NCBI GenBank assembly: GCA_964439835.1
Contig: CAYTPQ010000013.1
Coordinates: 5,422-69,421 of the forward strand
DNA length: 64,000 bases
Source of the DNA: JAGNLM01 sp964439835
GTDB taxonomy: Bacteria; Pseudomonadota; Gammaproteobacteria; JAABTG01
Direction of reading: 5' to 3'
The notes beneath the pieces are model-generated. The model was not told the origin of the DNA. It saw nothing but the letters and a program-made list of their open reading frames with translations, and ran no database searches. Every line of letters begins with the position of its first letter. Position 1 is the first letter of the stretch. This document shows positions 36,173 through 43,054 of this stretch, in pieces. A program made the translations under genes and the position numbers.

Positions 36173-37233
36173 GCTCCCTCCTTATGATGCAGGGCTTTCT
36201 GACTGTTGCGGGCCAGCACGGCCGAGCCCACGCCCACCGCCACGCCGACCGCCGCAGCCGCCGCCAACCGCCCGCCGGCCGAGAACGTCCCCGCGGACAA
36301 CGGCTCGTAGAAGCCGCCCTTGTCCCAGAAGTCCGGCTCGGAGCAGCCGATGCAGCCGTGGCCGGCCTGGATCGGGAAGCTCGTGCCGTAGTTCCACTTC
36401 GTGACGGCGCAGGCGTTGTACGTGATGGGGCCCTTGCAGCCGAGCTTCCACAGGCACCAGCCCGCCTTCGCGCCCTCGTCGTCGAAGGTCTCCGCGAACA
36501 GGCCGCGCTCGTAGAACGGGCGGCGGTAGCAACGGTCGTGGATGTTCTGGCCGTAGAAGGCCTTGGGGCGACCCAGCGCGTCGAGCTCCGGCAGCTTGCC
36601 AAAGGCGAGGTACTGGGCAATCACGCCCGTGATGACCACGGGGATGGGCGGGCAGCCCGGAACGTTGATGATCGGCTTGTCCTTGATGATCTCGGACACC
36701 GCCGCCGCCCCGGTCGGGTTGGGGCTCGCCTTCGGAATGCCGCCGTAGGCCGCGCAGGTGCCGAGCGAGATCACCGCCGCCGCGTGCTTCACCGTGTCCT
36801 TCAGGATCTGCAGGTTGGTCATCCCGGCGATGGTCGAGTAGATCCCGTCGTCCTTCAGCGGGATCGCCCCGTCGACGATGACGATGTACTTGCCCTCGTT
36901 CTCGTGCATCGCCTTCTCACGAGCCGCCTCCGCCGCGTCGCCCGAGGCCGCCATGATCGTGTGCTGATAGTCGAGGGAGATGTAGTCGAAGATCAGGTTC
37001 TCGAGCGTCGGGGCCTCGGAGCGCGTGATGGCCTCCGCACATCCCGTGCACTCCTGGAACGAGAGCCAGATCACCGATGGCCGGCGGGCCTTTTCCAGGC
37101 CGGCCGCCAATGCGGACACGGCAGTCGGCGGCAGCGCCATCATGGACGCCGTCGCGGCACAGAACTTCAGGAAGCCGCGCCGGCTCACCCCTTGTTTTCT
37201 CAGGCGTTCGCCTAACGTCATGTTCGATGGCAT
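36169..37233 (-). CDS. hynS: [NiFe]-hydrogenase small subunit with Tat signal
   Basis: This 354-residue subunit has the Tat motif SRRGFLK and a following hydrophobic stretch, the proximal cluster cysteines in FQECTGCAEA and SLGTCAAYGG, VPGCPP, and the distal and medial cluster region with KWNYGTSFPI and GHGCIGC. A C-terminal segment (GGRLAAAAAVGVAVGVGSAV) would anchor it to the membrane facing the periplasm. The proximal motif is CTGC, not the CTCC of oxygen-tolerant enzymes. It is 35 bases downstream of the hupH-like gene. Confidence 0.96.
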   Translation of the reverse strand: MPSNMTLGERLRKQGVSRRGFLKFCAATASMMALPPTAVSALAAGLEKARRPSVIWLSFQECTGCAEAITRSEAPTLENLIFDYISLDYQHTIMAASGDAAEAAREKAMHENEGKYIVIVDGAIPLKDDGIYSTIAGMTNLQILKDTVKHAAAVISLGTCAAYGGIPKASPNPTGAAAVSEIIKDKPIINVPGCPPIPVVITGVIAQYLAFGKLPELDALGRPKAFYGQNIHDRCYRRPFYERGLFAETFDDEGAKAGWCLWKLGCKGPITYNACAVTKWNYGTSFPIQAGHGCIGCSEPDFWDKGGFYEPLSAGTFSAGGRLAAAAAVGVAVGVGSAVLARNSQKALHHKEGA

Positions 37234-37268
37234 CTACGCGTTCTCCTAGCTGTCGCGCGCCAGTCGTG

Positions 37269-37721
37269 TCACTGGCTGTCGGCCTCTCCGGCAGGCTCGT
37301 CGTCAAGGCCAGCCGCAAGGCGTTCCGTCAACCGGTCCAGGTCGGACCGGATGTCGATCGGGTCGGACTTCAAAATGGTCGGAACGAAGGTGACCTCCAC
37401 GAAACGCCCGATGACACGATCACCCTCGTTGTAGTGGGTCACCAGCCACACACCGTGGTAGGCCGTCTCCCGGATCACGCTCTTGCCAAGCGCGTCCAGC
37501 CGGCACTCCAGCTCGCCCGTGCCCAGCTGCTCCACCAGGAAGTCCTGGTCGAAGTCGCTGAGCGGCAGGCCACGGAGGTCGATGACGGTCTGCTCCCCTG
37601 ATTCGAGGAGCTTCGCCACCGCATGGCGGATTTCGTGCAGGATGGGCCTGGCGTTCTCCCGGGCAAGGGCCTTCAGATCGGGACCCTCCACCCGGACGCC
37701 GATGGCGTCGAGACCACTCAC
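37269..37721 (-). CDS. hupH: HupH/HyaF-type hydrogenase expression protein (single domain)
   Basis: This 150-residue protein matches the HupH C-terminal domain: ILHEIRHAVAKLLESGEQTV, IDLRGLPLSDFDQDFL, IRETAYHGVWLVTHYN and FVEVTFVPTIL. Full HupH/HyaF proteins are about 280 residues with two such parts; here only one is present. Family members help in assembly of the small subunit Fe-S clusters or its export. GTG at 37721 follows AAGG. It lies directly before hynS. Confidence 0.83.
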   Translation of the reverse strand: MSGLDAIGVRVEGPDLKALARENARPILHEIRHAVAKLLESGEQTVIDLRGLPLSDFDQDFLVEQLGTGELECRLDALGKSVIRETAYHGVWLVTHYNEGDRVIGRFVEVTFVPTILKSDPIDIRSDLDRLTERLAAGLDDEPAGEADSQ

Positions 37722-37749
37722 AGTATATTAGCCTTAAGACAGATACTTA

Positions 37750-37791
37750 TTTATAGACGGGCCCCATCGGTCATAGGATGACCCAGATCAA
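37750..37791 (-). promoter_or_regulatory. FNR-like site and promoter of the hydrogenase operon
   Basis: On the reverse strand, TTGATCTGGGTCAT (37778-37791) matches one full half and most of the second half of the FNR/CRP-type TTGAT-N4-ATCAA box. A TATAAA (37750-37755) follows. If transcription begins about seven bases beyond it, the box is centred near -41.5, the class II activator position. The site overlaps the 3' end of the protease gene. Anaerobic activation of Thiocapsa hynSL by an FNR protein is known. Here it is inferred. Confidence 0.5.
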
Positions 37792-38315
37792 ACAGAGGCC
37801 GCGGCCTGCCAGCCCCGGATGATGTCGAGGGCGAGGACCGCCGCCTCGGGAACTGCCTGGGCCACTGCCGGCGTCGGCTCGCTCCCCCAACCAAGCTCGG
37901 CGGGCTGAATGCCGATCAGCGCGCGGCGGGCCGGAAGGTGGTCGGTCAACCGCGCGATGTCCATCAGGTCTACCAGGCTCACCTCGTGCACGCTCAGCTT
38001 GGCGCGGCCGAGGAAGCGGTCCATGTCCTCGCCGACGAAGACGCGGATGGTGCCGGGCGACGCCCCGAGCTGCGCGGAGTCGACCACCACGAGGGCGTCG
38101 TGCTCCTCGATCGGGCCTGCCAGGGTGAAGCTCAGGGTCCCCCCGTCCAGGTAGGTGACGTTCTCGACGTCGGGGTGCTCGCGGCCCAGGTACTCGACCA
38201 CGTGGACGCCGGCGCCTTCGTCCGTCAGGAGCCGGTTACCGACACCGAGCACCAGGGTACGCACCCCACCCGCTCGGGCCCCGGGTCCCTCGCCTCCGCC
38301 TTCTGTCTCGCTCAC
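37788..38315 (-). CDS. hynD: Hydrogenase maturation protease
   Basis: This 175-residue endopeptidase of the HyaD/HybD/HupD family removes the C-terminal extension of the large subunit after nickel insertion. The family motif VLGVGNRLLTDEGAG holds the first nickel-sensing acidic residue, YLDGGT the second (Asp) and SVHEVSLVDLM the histidine. GTG at 38315 lies seven bases after GGAGG. The first 18 residues are an acidic Gly-rich extension. It is divergent from hypC, with 261 bases between them. Confidence 0.93.
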   Translation of the reverse strand: MSETEGGGEGPGARAGGVRTLVLGVGNRLLTDEGAGVHVVEYLGREHPDVENVTYLDGGTLSFTLAGPIEEHDALVVVDSAQLGASPGTIRVFVGEDMDRFLGRAKLSVHEVSLVDLMDIARLTDHLPARRALIGIQPAELGWGSEPTPAVAQAVPEAAVLALDIIRGWQAAASV

Positions 38316-38576
38316 CTCGCCACCTCCGGTCCGTGACCCCGCCGCCTTGCCCAGACTCTTTGCCCTGCGACCCCAGACCGACGGGTCTCGGACCCCAGCT
38401 CATGCTGCGAAGGGCCATGTGGGCCGCCGCAGGCCCCCGGGGCCGGTGCCCCTTGACGGGTGTCATGGACCACTTAACAGCGGGTGCTAATATTGCGGCC
38501 GTTATCGGCCGAAGTGTATTAATCTTAGTTAGTGATCTCGGGCGGGCGACATGACGCTCGCCCAGCGGAGGACCTG

Positions 38577-38807
38577 ATGTGCCTTGGCATCCCCATGAAG
38601 GTGATTGAGATCAACGGCTACGCCGCGCGCTGTGAGGCCAAGGGCATCGAGCGTGAGGTCAGCCTGTTCATGCTCCAGGACGAGCCGGTCGCCATTGGCG
38701 ACTACGTCATGGTGCACGTGGGGTATGCGCTCCAGAAGATGACCGAGGAGGAGGCGCGCTCCGCGTGGGAGGTCTACGACCAGATGCTGGCCGCAGCGGA
38801 TGCATGA
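38577..38807 (+). CDS. hypC: Hydrogenase maturation chaperone HypC
   Basis: This 76-residue chaperone begins MCLGIPMKV; Cys2 binds the Fe(CN)2CO unit together with HypD and then delivers it to the large subunit. ATG at 38577 is five bases after GGAGG. It is the first gene of hypC-A-B-D and overlaps hypA by eight bases. Length and sequence are normal for the family. Confidence 0.95.
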   Translation: MCLGIPMKVIEINGYAARCEAKGIEREVSLFMLQDEPVAIGDYVMVHVGYALQKMTEEEARSAWEVYDQMLAAADA

Positions 38808-39162
38808 GCTCTCCGTCTGCCAGGCCCTGATCGAGCAGGTGGTCGGGATCGCGCGCGCCCACAACGCCACGGCCGTTGAGCGCGTCCTGCTGCGGATCGG
38901 CCCGCTCTCGGGCGTCGAGCCGGCCCTCTTGATGACGGCCTACCCCATTGCCGCCGCCGGCACCCCTGCCGAGGGAGCCGTGCTGGAGATCGAGCAGGCG
39001 GCCGTCACCGTGCGCTGCCGGGCCTGCGGTCACGAAGGCGAGGTGCCGGCGAACCGGCTGCTCTGCCCCGCCTGTGGCGACTACCACACCGAGATGCTGA
39101 GCGGCGACGAGCTGCTGCTCGCGCGGGTGGAGCTGACGGCCCCCGAGGCGGAGCCCGCGTAG
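38800..39162 (+). CDS. hypA: Hydrogenase nickel incorporation protein HypA
   Basis: This 120-residue metallochaperone has the nickel site MHE at the N-terminus and a zinc site made of CRACG and CPACG. It passes nickel, with HypB, to the hydrogenase large subunit. It overlaps hypC by eight bases and is 38 bases before hypB. Confidence 0.95.
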   Translation: MHELSVCQALIEQVVGIARAHNATAVERVLLRIGPLSGVEPALLMTAYPIAAAGTPAEGAVLEIEQAAVTVRCRACGHEGEVPANRLLCPACGDYHTEMLSGDELLLARVELTAPEAEPA

Positions 39163-39200
39163 CCGTCCCGTGCCGAGAATACCGAAGGACACGAATAAAG

Positions 39201-40073
39201 ATGTGTGACACCTGCGGCTGTAACGTAACCCCGGGTAACCGCCACCTGCTGGAAACCGACGGCAAGCTGTACCGGGCCGCGGACGGCCGGGTCGCAGTGG
39301 ACGTCCTGAAGGGCCTGTTGTCCGAAAACGACCGGTTGGCGGCCCACAACCGGGCCCACTTCGACGGGCACGGCGTGCTCGCGATCAACCTGATGTCTTC
39401 GCCGGGCGCGGGCAAGACGGCCCTCCTCGAAGCCACCATCGCGGCGCTGCGGGGCGAGCTGCGGGTAGCGGTCGTCGAGGGCGACCTGGAGACCGAGAAC
39501 GACGCCGACCGGATCCGCGCCCAGGGCGTGCCCGCGGTGCAGATCTGCACCGGCAGCGCCTGTCACCTGGACGCGCACATGGTCCACGACGCCCTGCACC
39601 AGGTCGCGCTCTCCGGCCTCGACGTGCTGTTTATCGAGAACGTCGGCAACCTGGTCTGCCCAGCGAGCTTCGACCTGGGCCAGCACCGCAACGTCACCCT
39701 GCTCTCGGTCACCGAGGGCGACGACAAGCCGGCCAAGTACCCGGTGATGTTCCGTGCCGCCGATCTGGTCCTGTTGACCAAGACGGACCTGCTGGCAGTG
39801 CTCGACGACTTCTCGCCCGAGCGGGCCGAGCGCCACCTGCGGGGACTCGCCTCCGAGGCGCCGGTGATCCGGCTCTCCGCCCGCAGGGGCGCGGGTCTGG
39901 AGCAATGGCTCGACTGGCTGCGGGCCGAGCTCGGAGCCCACCGGGAGCGGGTCGCCCGCGGGGAGACCCGGCGGCCGGCGGTGCAGCCCGACGGCGAGCG
40001 ACTGCACCGCGCCCATGCCCCCGGCCACGGCACCGCGGGCCGCCTGGCCCCCTTGAGCCGCACCGGCCTCTGA
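39201..40073 (+). CDS. hypB: Hydrogenase nickel incorporation GTPase HypB
   Basis: This 290-residue GTPase has the N-terminal metal motif CDTCGC, the P-loop SSPGAGKTALLE, GDLETENDADR, the metal-site region ICTGSACHLDAHMV, and LTKTDLL for guanine recognition. It has no long His-rich N-terminal nickel store, but a C-terminal tail of about 45 residues beyond the usual end contains several histidines (HRAHAPGHG). Its stop codon overlaps the hypD start by one base. Confidence 0.95.
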   Translation: MCDTCGCNVTPGNRHLLETDGKLYRAADGRVAVDVLKGLLSENDRLAAHNRAHFDGHGVLAINLMSSPGAGKTALLEATIAALRGELRVAVVEGDLETENDADRIRAQGVPAVQICTGSACHLDAHMVHDALHQVALSGLDVLFIENVGNLVCPASFDLGQHRNVTLLSVTEGDDKPAKYPVMFRAADLVLLTKTDLLAVLDDFSPERAERHLRGLASEAPVIRLSARRGAGLEQWLDWLRAELGAHRERVARGETRRPAVQPDGERLHRAHAPGHGTAGRLAPLSRTGL

Positions 40074-41179
40074 TGCCCGTGGCCGACGAGGCGCGCCTGT
40101 GGCTCGAGCGGATCCGCGGCCTGCCGCTGCCGGCGCGCGTGCGCATTATGAATGTCTGCGGCGGCCACGAGCGCTCGATCACGATGGCCGGCCTGCGTGC
40201 CGCCCTGCCACCGCAGGTCGAGCTGATCCCCGGCCCCGGCTGCCCGGTCTGCATCTGCCCCGAGGAGGACGTCTACGAGGCGATCCAGCTCGCGCTCCAC
40301 GAGGACCTCACGCTGGTCGCCTTCGGCGACATGCTGCGCGTACCCGTGAACGTGCCGAAGGGCGAGGTCCGCTCGCTCGAACAGGCCAAGGCCGCCGGCG
40401 CCGACATCCGACCCATCGCCTCGCCACTCGAGGCGGCCGCCATCGCCTCCGCGAGCCCCGGCCGGCGAGTGGTGTTCTTCGCCGCCGGATTCGAGACCAC
40501 CACCGCCCCGGTCGCCTCCCTGCTGGTGCAGGGGGCCCCCGAGAACCTGCTCCTGCTGCTCTCGGGGCGTCTGACCTGGCCCGCGGTGGCCATGCTGCTC
40601 GACGCCGGGACCCCGGGCTTTGACGCCTTGATCGCCCCCGGCCACGTCGCGACCGTGATGGGCCCCGAGGAGTGGCAGTTCGTGGTCGACCGCCACGGCC
40701 TGCCCGCGGCGGTCGCCGGGTTCACGCCGGCGAGCCTCCTGGCGGCCATGTACTCGACCCTGCGCCAGCTCCTGGACGGCCGGCGATTCCTGGACAATTG
40801 CTACCCGGAGGTGGTTCGGGCGGGGGGCAACCCCACGGCCCGCCGCCACCTGGCCGAGGCCATGGACGTCGTCGACGCCAGCTGGAGGGGGATCGGGACG
40901 ATCCCGGCCTCGGGCTACGCCCTGCGTCCGGCGTTCCAGAACCGGGACGCCCGGCGCGTCTTCCCGTCCTACGCCGACGCCGGCCGCAAGCGGGCGGGGG
41001 AGATGCCGCCGGGGTGCGATTGCGCGAAGGTGGTGTTGGGCCGGATCTACCCGAACGAGTGCCGGCTCTACGGCAAGGCCTGCACGCCGCGCAACCCCAT
41101 CGGGCCCTGCATGGTGTCGGACGAGGGCGCCTGCCGGATCTGGTGGTCGAGCGGCGTCCGGGACAGCCACGCGGCTTGA
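40073..41179 (+). CDS. hypD: Hydrogenase formation protein HypD
   Basis: This 368-residue Fe-S protein assembles Fe(CN)2CO with HypC and HypE. It has NVCGGHERS, PGPGCPVCICP, AAGFETTTAPVAS, and the C-terminal cluster cysteines in PPGCDCAKV, NECRLYGKAC and PIGPCMV. ATG at 40073 overlaps the hypB stop (TGATG). A terminator hairpin and a convergent chemoreceptor gene follow, so hypF and hypE need another promoter. Confidence 0.96.
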   Translation: MPVADEARLWLERIRGLPLPARVRIMNVCGGHERSITMAGLRAALPPQVELIPGPGCPVCICPEEDVYEAIQLALHEDLTLVAFGDMLRVPVNVPKGEVRSLEQAKAAGADIRPIASPLEAAAIASASPGRRVVFFAAGFETTTAPVASLLVQGAPENLLLLLSGRLTWPAVAMLLDAGTPGFDALIAPGHVATVMGPEEWQFVVDRHGLPAAVAGFTPASLLAAMYSTLRQLLDGRRFLDNCYPEVVRAGGNPTARRHLAEAMDVVDASWRGIGTIPASGYALRPAFQNRDARRVFPSYADAGRKRAGEMPPGCDCAKVVLGRIYPNECRLYGKACTPRNPIGPCMVSDEGACRIWWSSGVRDSHAA

Positions 41180-41205
41180 CGCGCCAGCCCCCCGCCCAGG
41201 CCTGC

Positions 41206-41234
41206 CCCCCGCGCGGCATGAGGCCGCGCGGGGG
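41206..41234. terminator. Bidirectional terminator between hypD and chemoreceptor gene
   Basis: CCCCCGCGCGGC (41206-41217) and its complement at 41223-41234 form a 12-bp stem with a five-base loop between two convergent genes. Confidence 0.75.
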
Positions 41235-41241
41235 CGATCCT

Positions 41242-42879
41242 TCAGACCTTGAAGCGGGCCATCAGGCCCGAGAGCTCGGCGCCCTGGGCAGCCAGCGTCT
41301 GGGCGGTCTGGGCGGCGCGCTCGGTGGCGCCGGCCGCCCGGGTGGAGAGCTCGGAGATCCGGCCCAGGCGGGCGTCGATGTCCTGGGCGACCACCGACTG
41401 CTCCTCGGCCGCCGTGGCGATCTGGGTGCTCATGTCCCGCATGGTCCCGACCGCCTCGGCAATCGCCTCCAGCGATTGAACGGCCTGCCGGGCCACGTCA
41501 AGCGTCGCCTGGGCACTCGCCTGGCTGCGGCCCATGGTCTGGGCGGCGGCCTGGGCGCCCTGCTGCAGGGCGGCGATCATCGACTGGATCTCGGCGGTCG
41601 AGTGCTGGGTGCGGCTCGCCAGCGCCCGCACCTCGTCCGCGACCACCGCGAAGCCGCGGCCCTGCTCCCCGGCGCGCGCGGCCTCGATCGCCGCGTTCAG
41701 CGCCAGCAGGTTGGTCTGCTCGGCCACCCCCCGGATCACGTCGAGCACCGCCCCGATCTCCCGGGTGTTCGCCTCGACCCGGGCGATGGTCTCCCCGGCC
41801 GCACCGACGTCCGCCGCGAGTCCGCCAACGGAGCGCAGGGTCTCGTCGACCCGGGTCCGCCCCGCGCGCGACTCGGCGTCGGCCCGCTCACTGGCGGAGG
41901 CCGCCGACGCCGCGCTGCGGGCCACCTCGCCGGCGGTGGCGGCCATCTCGGTCACGGCCGCGGCGATCTGCTCGGTCTCGACCCGCTGCAGGTCGTTGAC
42001 GTCCCGCGACTCGGCCGTCTCCGCGCGGTAGCTCTCCGCGGCGGTGCTGACCGCCGCGGTCGAGACGCCGGCGTCGCGGACCAGCCCCGCGAAGCGCTCG
42101 ACGAAGGCGTTGAAGGCACCCGCCAGGTCCGCGACCTCGTTGCGACCGCGCACCTCCAGCCGCCGGCGCAGGTCGGCCTCGCCGGCACTCATGTCGCGCA
42201 GCGCCTGTGCGGTCAGGCTGAGCGGCGCGGTGACACTGCGGGAGACCCACCAGGACATCCCCAGCAGCACGGCCAGGATGGCCAGCGCCAGGGTACCGAG
42301 GGTGGCCGCCGCCCTGGCCGTCTCGGCCTGGACGTCGTCGACGTAGATCCCCGAGCCGACGATCCAGCCCCAGGGCGCGAAGCCTTTGACGTAGGAGACC
42401 TTCGGGGCCGGGGTCGCGAGGCCCGGCTTCGGCCACTGGTAGTCGACCAGGCCCTCGCCCCGCTCCTTGACCACCCGGACGAACTCGACGAACAGGCGCT
42501 TGCCGCTGGGGTCCGCATTCTGCGAGAGGTCCTTCCCGTCCAGCTCCGGCTTGAACGGGTGCATCACCATCGACGGGCGCATGTCGTTGATCCAGACGTA
42601 GTCGTCGGCGCCGTAGCGCAGCGCGCGCAGGGCCGCGACGGCGGCCTGCTGCGCCGCCTCCCGGGTCAGCTCGCCGCGCTGGGCGCGGGACTCGTAGTGG
42701 CTCAACAGGCTCCAGGCCGTCTCGACGACGTGCCGGGTCTTCAGCTGCTTCTCCTCCAGCACGGCCTCGCCCAGTGTCCGTATGGCCACCAGCGCGACCA
42801 CGGCCACGGCGAGCGCCGCCAGCCCGGCGAGAATCCAGAGCCTGGTGCGGATCCGCACCCCATTCAACCAGTCCGTCAT
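41242..42879 (-). CDS. Methyl-accepting chemotaxis protein with single Cache sensor
   Basis: This 545-residue chemoreceptor has an N-terminal membrane segment (LWILAGLAALAVAVVALVAI), a periplasmic sCache-type domain (YVWINDMRPSMVMHPF, YVKGFAPWGWIVGSGIYVDD), a second membrane segment, a HAMP domain and the signalling hairpin AAIEAARAGEQGRGFAVVADE. It senses an unknown small molecule, and the Cache type often binds carboxylic acids. It lies on the opposite strand between hypD and hypF and splits the hyp cluster. Confidence 0.92.
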   Translation of the reverse strand: MTDWLNGVRIRTRLWILAGLAALAVAVVALVAIRTLGEAVLEEKQLKTRHVVETAWSLLSHYESRAQRGELTREAAQQAAVAALRALRYGADDYVWINDMRPSMVMHPFKPELDGKDLSQNADPSGKRLFVEFVRVVKERGEGLVDYQWPKPGLATPAPKVSYVKGFAPWGWIVGSGIYVDDVQAETARAAATLGTLALAILAVLLGMSWWVSRSVTAPLSLTAQALRDMSAGEADLRRRLEVRGRNEVADLAGAFNAFVERFAGLVRDAGVSTAAVSTAAESYRAETAESRDVNDLQRVETEQIAAAVTEMAATAGEVARSAASAASASERADAESRAGRTRVDETLRSVGGLAADVGAAGETIARVEANTREIGAVLDVIRGVAEQTNLLALNAAIEAARAGEQGRGFAVVADEVRALASRTQHSTAEIQSMIAALQQGAQAAAQTMGRSQASAQATLDVARQAVQSLEAIAEAVGTMRDMSTQIATAAEEQSVVAQDIDARLGRISELSTRAAGATERAAQTAQTLAAQGAELSGLMARFKV

Positions 42880-43054
42880 GACCTCTCCACTCCCGGGGAA
42901 TGCCGGACCGGCCGGTCCCCCAACGCGTTGAAATTCTTCTCAACCGACCTCGCTAGCGACACCCGCCGGCGGGCCTTGAGGCCCGGGGCCGAGGAGCGCC
43001 GTCCGCGGGCTGGGTCCCAGCGCCGGGGGTTACCCGCGGCGGTGAGCATCGGCT

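Noticed and set aside
38470..38576. Possible sigma-54 promoter before hypC.
   Set aside because: No GG/GC elements with the required spacing were found; only a short GGCCG-TTAT-CGGCC hairpin is visible.
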